Source of the DNA: Caldisericum exile
Lineage (GTDB): Bacteria > Caldisericota > Caldisericia > Caldisericales > Caldisericaceae
Assembly: GCA_002877955.1 (NCBI GenBank)
Contig: PNIL01000005.1
Location: 1 to 42,285 of the forward strand
Length of the DNA stretch: 42,285 bases
Direction: 5' to 3'
Numbering within the stretch: position 1 is the first letter of the stretch; each line of letters starts with the position of its first letter. The notes under the pieces were generated by a model. The model searched no databases, was not told the DNA's origin, and was given only the letters and a program-made list of their open reading frames with translations. The translations under genes were made by a program, and so were the position numbers. This document shows positions 1 through 7,442 of the stretch, in pieces.

Positions 1-55
1 TCGGTTTTAAGTTGATCTAAAGTCATTCCCAAATAATTTGCAATGTCCTGGTTAA
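1..55. repeat. Direct repeat copy A (55 bases, perfect)
   Basis: Positions 1-55 are identical to 319-373. The repeat may continue beyond position 1. It encodes the NQDIANYLGMTLDQLKT unit of the secreted protein. Confidence 0.95.
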
Positions 56-539
56 AGCCAAATCTCACACCTTTCCTAAAGCCTTTCTCAAAGGCATCTT
101 TTAATTCCTTTTTTGTTGGAGCAATTTTTTCAACTCTTTCTTTTACCTTTGCTTCAAGGTTTGAAATCATTTTGTTGTATTGGTCTTGGGTAATCTTTCC
201 GCTCTTCAATGCATCATCAAGGAATGCTTTTTCTTTTGAGACAATGAAGTTAACAAGGTCTGATTCAGTTTTTCCGTGCTCTGTTGCAATTGTTACAAGG
301 GACTTACCTGAATGTAATTCGGTTTTAAGTTGATCTAAAGTCATTCCCAAATAATTTGCAATGTCCTGGTTAAGGTTGTATTTTACACCAAGTTTAAAGC
401 CTCTTTCAAATGCCGCTTTTAGTCTTCCTGTGAAGTTTGAGGTACCGCCATTTCCTGTGCCAGCGTTAACAAAAGCAACACTTCCCAAAAAAAGTGCCAA
501 AACAAGTGCGCTAACAACTAATAGGTTTCTCATTTTCAT
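1..539 (-). CDS. Secreted DUF2680-like repeat protein, C-terminus cut by window edge
   Basis: The 179 visible codons begin with a classic signal peptide (residues 1-26: Lys/Arg start, hydrophobic core, cleavage near VNA). Two copies of a unit follow, centred on NQDIANYLGMTLDQLKT (residues 57-73 and 163-179), each preceded by a basic F-x-x-GF-x-x-GV-x-F/Y segment. The stretch between them (GKSLVTIATEHGKTESDL, then a segment rich in charged helix) resembles DUF2680-type secreted proteins of anaerobes. The repeat period is 106 residues. The start at 539 has GGAGGTGAT upstream with good spacing; an in-frame ATG at 533 is an alternative. The reading frame runs off position 1, so total length and repeat number are unknown. 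The family has no established function; export is clear, the role is not. It lies 55 bases downstream of ribF and may have its own transcript. Confidence 0.8.
   Translation of the reverse strand, partial: MKMRNLLVVSALVLALFLGSVAFVNAGTGNGGTSNFTGRLKAAFERGFKLGVKYNLNQDIANYLGMTLDQLKTELHSGKSLVTIATEHGKTESDLVNFIVSKEKAFLDDALKSGKITQDQYNKMISNLEAKVKERVEKIAPTKKELKDAFEKGFRKGVRFGFNQDIANYLGMTLDQLKT
319..373. repeat. Direct repeat copy B (55 bases, perfect)
   Basis: Identical to 1-55 at a distance of 318 bases, exactly 106 codons, so the coding frame is kept. The identity at synonymous positions suggests a recent duplication or gene conversion within the gene. Confidence 0.95.
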
Positions 540-594
540 CTTTATCACCTCCGCCAAAATTTTAAAACAAAATTGTGATAGAATTATGAAAAGT

Positions 595-1533
595 TTAGAT
601 GATGTGTATACTTTCAATAGGATTATCTTTAAAAAACTCTCTTGTGCTTTCTATATCTATCATTACTTGATTTCTTAAGTCTTGAACCTTTTCGTACTTT
701 ATCTCGTCTCTCAATCGTTTTATAAAATAGAGCCTCAGGAATTTCCCATAGAAATTATATTCGACATCCAAAAAATGCGATTCAATTTTTATATTTTTCT
801 TTTCCTCAAAGGTAGGATTAAAACCAACATTTGTAACTCCTTTTAAAAGAGTGCCGTTGTAATTTCCAATCGTAATATATACGCCATTTTTGGGAAGTAG
901 TTTATTGCCATTTTCATAATTAAGATTTGCGGTTGGGAATCCGAGATGTCGTCCAAGGCCTTTACCTTTTTCAACAGTACCTTGAATAAAATATGGATGC
1001 CCCAAAAGGTTATTCCCCTCTTCAATGCTCCCATTTAAAATGAGATCATGAATTAGAGAACTTGAAATAGCAACACCATCTTTTAAGACTTTATTTGCGA
1101 TTATTACATCAAAATTATAAATTTGTCCAAGCTCTTTAAGAGTATTCGCATCACCTGACTTCTTATAACCAAATCTAAAATCTTCACCAATAACAACAAA
1201 TTTGCAGTTAAGAGTTTTGACGAGTTCTTCTCTTACAAACTCTTCAGGAGACATCTCCATAAGGTTTGCTTCGAGGTCTGCAATATATACATTTTCTACA
1301 TTCAGCTTTTCAAAGATATATAACTTTTCGTTTAGTGTTGTAAGAAGTTTCCTTCTTGCCTCTTTAATCGGGTGATTAGAAAAAGTATAGATAACAGGAC
1401 AGAGGTTTTTTTCTTCGCTTTTACTTAATAATTGTGAAATAAGGACCTTGTGTCCAAGATGAACACCATCAAACATACCAATTGCAACAGCAGTTTTCTT
1501 AGAGATACTTCTACGAAACTCTATTATCTTCAT
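595..1533 (-). CDS. ribF: Bifunctional riboflavin kinase / FAD synthetase
   Basis: Makes FMN from riboflavin and then FAD, in the cytoplasm. The N-terminal nucleotidyltransferase domain shows GMFDGVHLGHK (residues 19-29), the HxGH-like adenylylation motif. The C-terminal riboflavin kinase domain shows GRHLGFPTANL near residues 194-204, which holds the PTAN ATP/Mg site. At 312 residues it is the usual length for the fused bacterial enzyme. It overlaps the end of truB by 23 bases, a common pairing (truB-ribF), so translation is probably coupled. An FAD supply gene suits a genome that carries a flavin-dependent respiratory complex, though that link is only general. Confidence 0.95.
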   Translation of the reverse strand: MKIIEFRRSISKKTAVAIGMFDGVHLGHKVLISQLLSKSEEKNLCPVIYTFSNHPIKEARRKLLTTLNEKLYIFEKLNVENVYIADLEANLMEMSPEEFVREELVKTLNCKFVVIGEDFRFGYKKSGDANTLKELGQIYNFDVIIANKVLKDGVAISSSLIHDLILNGSIEEGNNLLGHPYFIQGTVEKGKGLGRHLGFPTANLNYENGNKLLPKNGVYITIGNYNGTLLKGVTNVGFNPTFEEKKNIKIESHFLDVEYNFYGKFLRLYFIKRLRDEIKYEKVQDLRNQVMIDIESTREFFKDNPIESIHII

Positions 1534-2362
1534 CGATTACAACCTTCGGTTTTAAGATACCTTTTATTTCACCTATACCAATTACATTATAGGTTTTGTC
1601 AAGAACAATCGCCTGGTTTAACGGCTCGGATTTTCCTAATTTAAATGCATCTCCATCAACAACAATAATAGGCATGTTAATTACTGCTTGTGGTGGGACA
1701 AGCCCTTTTGAAAAATCGCCTTGCCTTAATCTATTTATAGTAGTTGCCATAGAAATTGAGAGATTTCCAATCTTAGTACGTGTAATTGCAGAAAGCGTTG
1801 AAGGAACTCCAAGCATAAGCCCAAGTTCATAAGCAAGCGAACGCATATATGTACCTGAACTTGAAGTTACCCTTAAAACGAGTTTATTATTTTTAAAGCC
1901 CATATATTCAATTCCGAGAATCTCAACGTCTTTGAAGGTTTCAATAAAAGTTTCTTTTCTTGCAAGTTTATAGAGTTCAACGCCTCTGAGTTTTTTAGCT
2001 GAAAAAAATGGAATGCGCTGTTTTATCTTACCAACAAATTTAGGTAATGCCCTTAAAACATCTTCTTCTTTTACCAAAACATCATAAGCTCTAACGACTC
2101 TCCCAGTTATGTCCCATGTGTCGGTCTCAATTCCAAAAGTTATCTCAATTACGTATTCTTTTGTTTCAAGATTTACATACGGCAAAAGCCTTGTGTATTT
2201 TCCGAGAGCAACAAACAACAATCCTGTTGCCATTGGGTCAAGAGTCCCAAGGTGACCAACTCGCTTTTCTCCCAGAACCCTTGAAATTTCGTTTAAAAAT
2301 TTCCTCGAGGTAATTCCATATGGTTTAGAGATTAACAAGAAAACGTTTGTCAACTCTTCCAT
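1511..2362 (-). CDS. truB: tRNA pseudouridine(55) synthase
   Basis: Converts U55 of the T-loop of tRNAs to pseudouridine. The catalytic motif HLGTLDPMATGLL is present with Asp42, preceded by the conserved N-terminal SKPYGITS. At 283 residues it has the usual TruB length with a short C-terminal region. The start at 2362 is placed by homology, because the conserved core begins only about ten residues in; the upstream ribosome site (AAGGAA, distant) is weak. The gene begins inside the end of ogt (38-base overlap) and its stop lies inside ribF, so expression probably depends on translational coupling in the cdaA operon. Confidence 0.95.
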   Translation of the reverse strand: MEELTNVFLLISKPYGITSRKFLNEISRVLGEKRVGHLGTLDPMATGLLFVALGKYTRLLPYVNLETKEYVIEITFGIETDTWDITGRVVRAYDVLVKEEDVLRALPKFVGKIKQRIPFFSAKKLRGVELYKLARKETFIETFKDVEILGIEYMGFKNNKLVLRVTSSSGTYMRSLAYELGLMLGVPSTLSAITRTKIGNLSISMATTINRLRQGDFSKGLVPPQAVINMPIIVVDGDAFKLGKSEPLNQAIVLDKTYNVIGIGEIKGILKPKVVIDEDNRVS

Positions 2363-2798
2363 TTTTTATTTCAATTCCTTCAATTTTAAGAAGCTTTTCC
2401 TTAAGTGTTAGCCCACCTGAAAAACCGTGAAGCCTTAAATTTCGATCAACTACCCTATGGCATGGGATAAGAACAGGTATAGGATTTTTTGATAAAGCAG
2501 ATCCAACAAAACGTGCATAGTTATTGGTATTAAATACTTTTTTAGAGATGTATCCGTATGTTGCAACTGCTCCATATGGGATTTTATAAACTTCCTCAAG
2601 AACTGGACGAATTGAAGGATTAATGCTTTCAAAATCAATAGACAAAAGTCCTTTTCCCTCTTTAAGCAACCTTATAAATTCGTTAAGAAACTTCGAATTA
2701 TTCTCCTCGCACTTCTTTAAAAATTCAATTTTATATATTTTGTTCTCTTTTGTGTAAATCTTGAGGGGAATTTCCTCATAACAAATTTTATAGTTCAT
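2325..2798 (-). CDS. ogt: Methylated-DNA--protein-cysteine methyltransferase
   Basis: Suicide repair protein that moves alkyl groups from O6-alkylguanine in DNA to its own cysteine. The active-site motif IPCHRVV is clear, with acceptor Cys113, and the DNA-binding helix-turn-helix region (PYGAVATYGYISKKV, then ARFVGSAL) precedes it in the expected order. Length 157 residues is typical of Ogt/MGMT. The ATG shares one base with the TGA of the YbbR-domain gene (TGATG), so the two are coupled. Its place between a c-di-AMP regulator and truB is unusual and may be chance, or may tie repair to the same transcript. Confidence 0.93.
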   Translation of the reverse strand: MNYKICYEEIPLKIYTKENKIYKIEFLKKCEENNSKFLNEFIRLLKEGKGLLSIDFESINPSIRPVLEEVYKIPYGAVATYGYISKKVFNTNNYARFVGSALSKNPIPVLIPCHRVVDRNLRLHGFSGGLTLKEKLLKIEGIEIKNGRVDKRFLVNL

Positions 2799-3982
2799 CA
2801 GTATATTTTAACCTCAACACTTGTTGGCGTAATTGTTTGAAGGATTACATTTTGAGGTAGCCCTGAAACAATGATGGGAAGTGTGTATGTACCAATATCA
2901 AGTGTAGTAGCGTCAACCGTGCATTTAATCATGTCCGAAGTAATAGTATCAATTACCTCTTTAAATCCAGCTATTATAACATTTATACTTTCTTGTGAAA
3001 CGCTATACTGTCTTCCTTGAGGAGCCACAACTTTTACTTGTACCGTAAAGGTCTTTGAAACAATTGGACTTACATCAACTGTAACTTTACAGGTATTAAC
3101 AGGGAAGGTTACATTATCAATTTTACTAAGTTTTACTGTAAAATCGGTTTTTGAAGTTAAAAGAGATACATCAATTGGATCAGTTGTCACAGATTTAATA
3201 TTTGTGACTAAGCTAATTGGACCTGAAATAGTGATAACGGAAGGCTGTATAGATATTGACTTAATTCCAAAACCTTGAGGAGGAGAATTTTGAATTGTAG
3301 GAACAATTGGAACTGTGACGATGGTATTCTCTTCCGAAACTTTAACTTCAGCAACAACAGAAGAAGGGTTTAAGTAGACATTCTGCAAATTTGATCCATC
3401 AATTGTTTCAACCTGAACTGGTAGTACAACTGTTGTATTACCTGTAATCTTTGAGACATCTATTGAAATGTATACTCGTTTTATCTTTGAGAGTTCAGAG
3501 CTAGGTCCAAATGCAACAACTGAACTTGGCGAAACAATAGGAAGTGAGGGGAAAAACTGGGTTGTTTGCGTTGCATTGATAAATTCTGAAACTACTGGAA
3601 ATTTTTTACTTGAAATACTTTCAAGAACTACCTTTATTTTGTCAGGCGTAAAAGATTTTATCCTTATAGCAGAGGAAGGTGGTGTAACTTCAACATCTAC
3701 AAGGAATTCGCCTTCTTTTTTATTTAACAAGTTAACAGTCGCAACAAAATCTGAATCCTTCAGTCCAAGGATAACCTTACTTGGCCCTTCTGCAACAACA
3801 GATACAGTTTGAAGAGCATTTGAAATATATGACTCGCTTGGGACGTTTATAGGAACAACTGGAACGTTTTTAAAAGTCTTAGATATAACAGGGCCTTGAG
3901 TTACGCTTACATAATACCATAAGCCAATTGCAAAAATTACTGCAATCACTTTTATATTGAAAATCTTACTTAAAAATTTCAT
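2798..3982 (-). CDS. cdaR: YbbR-domain membrane-anchored protein, CdaA regulator-like
   Basis: One N-terminal membrane helix (about residues 7-28) anchors an extracytoplasmic region built of repeated beta-rich YbbR domains (residues about 40-394), seen as recurring patterns of the type VxVEGP... and VVA-GPSSELSKIKRVYISIDVS. In Firmicutes the YbbR protein CdaR lies next to CdaA and modulates c-di-AMP synthesis; the same adjacency is seen here. The gene overlaps cdaA by four bases (ATGA). Length 394 residues suggests four YbbR repeats. Regulation of CdaA is known for the family and is inferred here from context. Confidence 0.88.
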   Translation of the reverse strand: MKFLSKIFNIKVIAVIFAIGLWYYVSVTQGPVISKTFKNVPVVPINVPSESYISNALQTVSVVAEGPSKVILGLKDSDFVATVNLLNKKEGEFLVDVEVTPPSSAIRIKSFTPDKIKVVLESISSKKFPVVSEFINATQTTQFFPSLPIVSPSSVVAFGPSSELSKIKRVYISIDVSKITGNTTVVLPVQVETIDGSNLQNVYLNPSSVVAEVKVSEENTIVTVPIVPTIQNSPPQGFGIKSISIQPSVITISGPISLVTNIKSVTTDPIDVSLLTSKTDFTVKLSKIDNVTFPVNTCKVTVDVSPIVSKTFTVQVKVVAPQGRQYSVSQESINVIIAGFKEVIDTITSDMIKCTVDATTLDIGTYTLPIIVSGLPQNVILQTITPTSVEVKIY

Positions 3983-4845
3983 CCTTTTTTCACCTTATCC
4001 TTTGCTTTTAAAACCGGCCTTATCATAACTAAAAGCATCCCTCTTAGTTCAAGTGGGCTAAGATAACGAGTTAGTTTTCCACGCACTGCAAGAGAAATTA
4101 TACCAGTCTCTTCAGACACAACAATAGCAACAGCATCACTTTCCTCAGTTATCCCACAAGCTGCCCTATGCCTTGTGCCTATATCTTCTTTTTCAAGCTC
4201 CTTATCCATAGAAAGAGGAAGCACACACCGAGCTGCTGCAATCTTATCGCCTCTTATAATTGTTGCTCCATCATGAAGAGGAGAATTTGGAAAAAATATT
4301 GTGATAAGAGTTTCTGCTTTGACCTTTGCCCCGATCTCAACTCCTGTCTCCATATATTCAGAAAGAGGAACTTCCCTTTCTACAACAATGAGTGCCCCAA
4401 TCTTATTTAAGGACATTGTATTAACGCTTTTTACAATTTCTTCAACAACGGTTCTATAATCCTCTTCTCCTTCAAGAGATTCTTGAAGTTTAATATTTTT
4501 ACCTAAACCTGTGAACCATTTCCTCAACTCAGGCTGAAATACAACAACCAAAAGATAAGGGAGAAACATAAAAGAGTAAGTGATTAAATTACTTGCAAGA
4601 AAATGAAGAGTCGTTAATCCAATCTTGTCCGAAAGATACGAAACCAAAAATACTCCTACAAAATATAACGCTATACCCTCTGCGAGTTGAAGTGTTCTTG
4701 TGTTTTGAATAGCTCTTAGAATAACATAAAAGATAAGACTCACAATGAGTATATCCACAACATTGAGAATAATTGTCATTGCACTTATGTCTCTAAAAGC
4801 ATTAATCAACAAATCCATATCAACATATTTTCTCATAAAATGCAT
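3979..4845 (-). CDS. cdaA: Diadenylate cyclase, membrane type (DacA/CdaA)
   Basis: Makes cyclic di-AMP from two ATP. Three hydrophobic helices fill residues about 23-105, followed by the DisA_N catalytic domain. Both catalytic motifs are intact: DGA at 192-194 and RHRAA at 225-229. Length 288 residues is usual for CdaA. I choose the ATG at 4845 because AAGGT sits about ten bases upstream; a TTG at 4854 would add three residues but lies too close to that site. First gene of the leftward operon cdaA-ybbR-ogt-truB-ribF. A full cyclase in an AT-rich anaerobe fits c-di-AMP control of osmolyte transport and wall turnover; glmM, its frequent third partner, is not here. Confidence 0.94.
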   Translation of the reverse strand: MHFMRKYVDMDLLINAFRDISAMTIILNVVDILIVSLIFYVILRAIQNTRTLQLAEGIALYFVGVFLVSYLSDKIGLTTLHFLASNLITYSFMFLPYLLVVVFQPELRKWFTGLGKNIKLQESLEGEEDYRTVVEEIVKSVNTMSLNKIGALIVVEREVPLSEYMETGVEIGAKVKAETLITIFFPNSPLHDGATIIRGDKIAAARCVLPLSMDKELEKEDIGTRHRAACGITEESDAVAIVVSEETGIISLAVRGKLTRYLSPLELRGMLLVMIRPVLKAKDKVKKG

Positions 4846-5104
4846 TTTTTGCAATACCTTCTATAAGTCTTTACGCCTTTAGATATATTCAGGAATGCCT
4901 TACTTAAAAAAATAAGTTTATTAAGTTATAGACTTGTATATCGTCTTACATTTTTAGTGGAAATAGTAGAAAATTTGCGAAAGGCTATGTGTTATAGAAT
5001 TACATATCCTGCTAAAGAAACCCTATTAAGATCGAAAAGTATAATATCTCAATCCCTCCATATGAAAATTCTTTAAAATCTAAATCAGAAAGTTAGTTTT
5101 TGTG

Positions 5105-5110
5105 TATAAT
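5105..5110 (+). promoter_or_regulatory. -10 element for murJ, leaderless arrangement
   Basis: A perfect TATAAT preceded by TGTG ends six bases before the ATG at 5117. Transcription would start at or next to the start codon. No Shine-Dalgarno sequence is present and no good -35 is visible. Confidence 0.65.
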
Positions 5111-5116
5111 TACATT

Positions 5117-6658
5117 ATGAAGAGAACACAAACACCAGAGATTGCCTCGATTTTATTTGCTCTTTCAAATGTGATAAGTAAACTTTTGGGATTTGTAAGA
5201 GACCTTTTCCTCAGTAACTATTTTGGTGTTTCTAAAAGTGTTGATGCGTTATCTGCAACGCTACCTATTAATTCAATTTTTCAAAACTTGATGACCTCTG
5301 CAATTGTTGTATCTTTCATTCCGCTTTTTCTTGAGGAAATTGCAAATGATAGAGTAAAGGCTGAAAAAGACTTAAGTGCACTTTTCAATTTACTATTTAT
5401 TATATTTTTAATTTTAGCAATAGTTCTTATGGTTTCTTCGAATGCGCTTGTAAATATTCTTGCACCGGGATTCAAGGATGAAACTCTGCGTAATATAATG
5501 GGAAAACTCATAGATTTTGTTTCAATATCTGCTTTTTTGTGGGCAATTGTTGGATTTCTTTTTGGTGTTGCCCAGTCAAAGAAACACTTTTTTATAACAG
5601 CATTTACACCACTTCTTGCAAATTTGTTCACAATTTTGGGTCTTGTATTCTTTCATAAAACATTTGGAATTTATTCATACGTAATAGGAATGAATATTGG
5701 GCTTCTCTTACAATTTCTTGTAATGGCATATTACTCCAAAAAGTATCTAAACTTGAAATTTGGTATGTATTTCTCGGTAAGCAGAAACCTTTTAAGTCGC
5801 CTTTTTGTTTTATCCTTACCTTTAATTCTTTTACAACTAACAAATTATTTTGTAACGCTCCTTTCAAATAGGATCGCTTCAACCCTTTCTGAGGGAAGTA
5901 TTGCATCCATTCAATACGCAAACAAATTAAGACAACTCTGGGTAAGTTTACTTACTGTACCAATTGCAACTGCCTATTATCCTTTTTTATCTGAGGCTGC
6001 TATTACCGGTAATTTTGATCGGTTATCACAAATTTTTAGAAGAAGCGCTGAATTTGCACTTATTCTTGGCATACCGATAACAGTTGTATCTTTTGCGTTT
6101 GCAAATCCTATTGTACAAATTGTTTTTAAGCGTGGCGCTTTTAACGAAGAAGCAGTTATTCTTACAACGCTTGCATTTAAGTATTTCTCAATAGGTATTT
6201 TTGCCCTTATGATTACAACCCTTGCGATGAGAGTACTTTATGCCCTGAAAGAGATGTATCTTGTACTTCTTGTTTCAGTTGTTATTGCGGTAATTAACAT
6301 TCTACTTTTTTATCCTCTTGTTAAAGTATTTGGACACGCTGGAATACCTTTTGCAATAAGCATAGGGATTATTATAGAAACAATTGCATTTTTGATTGCA
6401 CTTGAGATTAAAACACATATAAAACTTGGGGAATTTTTCATCTCAGTTTTGAAGATTACTGTTCCAAGTTTAGTAAGCGTAATTTTAATGTATTTTATTT
6501 ATAACATTGCAATAAGATTTATCGGAAATGCAAAAACACTAAATATACTTGTATCATTTACCATAAGCTCGGTAGTCTTTATTATTTCGTATTTTATTTT
6601 GCTAAAAATTTTTAAAGTTGAAGAACTTGATACAATCATAAAAATCTTCAACAAATAG
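5117..6658 (+). CDS. murJ: MurJ-family lipid II flippase (first copy)
   Basis: MVF/MurJ family integral membrane protein of 513 residues with about 14 predicted helices, expected to flip undecaprenyl-linked peptidoglycan precursor across the inner membrane. The family signature near the N-terminus is present (LLGFVRDLFLSNYFG with the conserved Arg, then DAL), as is the FKRGAFNEE segment between later helices. A GTG at 5102 would extend the frame, but it falls just ahead of a perfect -10 hexamer, so the ATG at 5117 is the likely start. It stands alone on plus, divergent from cdaA. A second family member is at 11538-13127; of the two, this stand-alone gene looks the better candidate for peptidoglycan work, which is inference. 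Confidence 0.88.
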   Translation: MKRTQTPEIASILFALSNVISKLLGFVRDLFLSNYFGVSKSVDALSATLPINSIFQNLMTSAIVVSFIPLFLEEIANDRVKAEKDLSALFNLLFIIFLILAIVLMVSSNALVNILAPGFKDETLRNIMGKLIDFVSISAFLWAIVGFLFGVAQSKKHFFITAFTPLLANLFTILGLVFFHKTFGIYSYVIGMNIGLLLQFLVMAYYSKKYLNLKFGMYFSVSRNLLSRLFVLSLPLILLQLTNYFVTLLSNRIASTLSEGSIASIQYANKLRQLWVSLLTVPIATAYYPFLSEAAITGNFDRLSQIFRRSAEFALILGIPITVVSFAFANPIVQIVFKRGAFNEEAVILTTLAFKYFSIGIFALMITTLAMRVLYALKEMYLVLLVSVVIAVINILLFYPLVKVFGHAGIPFAISIGIIIETIAFLIALEIKTHIKLGEFFISVLKITVPSLVSVILMYFIYNIAIRFIGNAKTLNILVSFTISSVVFIISYFILLKIFKVEELDTIIKIFNK

Positions 6659-6682
6659 ATTTAGTAAAAGTAAAGTTTTTGG

Positions 6683-6688
6683 TAAAAT
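6683..6688 (+). promoter_or_regulatory. -10 element for the 6694 gene, leaderless arrangement
   Basis: TAAAAT ends five bases before the ATG at 6694. A weak -35 (TTAGTA, 6661-6666) lies 16 bases upstream. There is no ribosome-binding site. The 15-base string TTGGTAAAATAAAGT recurs at 41929-41943, also as a candidate -10 region. Confidence 0.55.
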
Positions 6689-6693
6689 AAAGT

Positions 6694-7017
6694 ATGGAAA
6701 AGTTTGATATAGAAGACATAAATAAAAATAGATATGTTGCATGCATTAGTTATGTTTCAATACTTTTTATCCTTCCTCTTTTGCTTGTAAAAGATAGTCC
6801 TTTTGTTAAAGAACACGCAAAACAGGGTTTTATACTTTTCCTTTTGGAAATAATGGGCTCGACAATTTACTACTTTCCAATTTTTGGAAAAATTTTAGGT
6901 AGCATTATTCTTATCCTTTGCCTAATAGCTTCGTTTATCGGGTTTTTGGTTGCTCTTACGGGTGGTTTTATTGAATTCCCAATAATTTACGATCTTGCAA
7001 AAGAAGTTAAAATTTAA
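6694..7017 (+). CDS. Small membrane protein, DUF4870-like
   Basis: 107 residues. The order of elements is an N-terminal hydrophilic stretch (1-14), a first hydrophobic helix (about 15-33), a short loop with VKEHAKQGF, and two further helices (about 43-95). The H-A-x-Q-G motif just before the second helix is characteristic of DUF4870-type small membrane proteins, whose function is unknown. No Shine-Dalgarno sequence precedes the ATG, but a -10 hexamer lies immediately upstream, so the mRNA may be leaderless. The last four bases overlap the end of the convergent Lin0512-family gene. Confidence 0.7.
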   Translation: MEKFDIEDINKNRYVACISYVSILFILPLLLVKDSPFVKEHAKQGFILFLLEIMGSTIYYFPIFGKILGSIILILCLIASFIGFLVALTGGFIEFPIIYDLAKEVKI

Positions 7018-7370
7018 ATCTTAACACTCACCGTAATGCTTGCAACTGCCATAATAATTTCAGTATTTTTATCGTTAAACTCCTCCATAATCGCACCATA
7101 ATCTATTAGACCACCCTTTATAACTTTTATGGATAGATTCTTTTTGATGGGAAACGCTTCCATAAGGCGATTCATATCAACATTTTCTGGATAAGGTACA
7201 CCAAGAAGTGCATCAATTTTAAAATCCTTTATATTCAATTCAAGAAGACCGATAATATACACTCGAGAGATTGCATCTTTAACTGCCTTGATGCATGCAT
7301 TCGTTGGATCCTGCCCGTGGGAATCAACACCAAATCCAAACTCCATAACAAATCTTTTGTACTCTGCCAT
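7014..7370 (-). CDS. Lin0512-family conserved protein
   Basis: 118 residues, soluble. It begins RFVMEFGFGVDSHGQDPTNA and continues with the alternating strand and helix pattern of the Lin0512 family, a small conserved family with no known activity. The HGQD-x-T segment near residue 18 is its most recognisable feature. GGAGGT lies five bases before the ATG. It is transcribed away from the aldo/keto reductase gene, with 72 bases between the two starts, and its stop overlaps the convergent membrane protein gene by four bases. Function cannot be assigned. Confidence 0.78.
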   Translation of the reverse strand: MAEYKRFVMEFGFGVDSHGQDPTNACIKAVKDAISRVYIIGLLELNIKDFKIDALLGVPYPENVDMNRLMEAFPIKKNLSIKVIKGGLIDYGAIMEEFNDKNTEIIMAVASITVSVKI

Positions 7371-7406
7371 TTTTACCTCCTTGTTTAAATAATTGCAATA
7401 TTATTG

Positions 7407-7412
7407 TATAAT
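7407..7412 (+). promoter_or_regulatory. -10 element for the aldo/keto reductase operon
   Basis: Perfect TATAAT, about 31 bases before the ATG at 7443, with GAAGG as ribosome site in between. A possible TTGTTT (7381-7386) is 20 bases upstream, a long spacer. The opposite strand of the same stretch gives TACAAT, which could serve the divergent gene at 7370. Confidence 0.5.
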
Positions 7413-7442
7413 TAGAAAACAATTTTGAAAGAAGGTTAAAAA

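Noticed and set aside
4855-5100. A small RNA gene in the cdaA/murJ gap
   Set aside because: Two isolated -10-like strings (near 4995 and 5040) are present, but I see no hairpin terminator and no stable structure.
5102-5117. murJ starting at GTG 5102
   Set aside because: The extra codons contain the perfect -10 hexamer, so they would not be in the mRNA.
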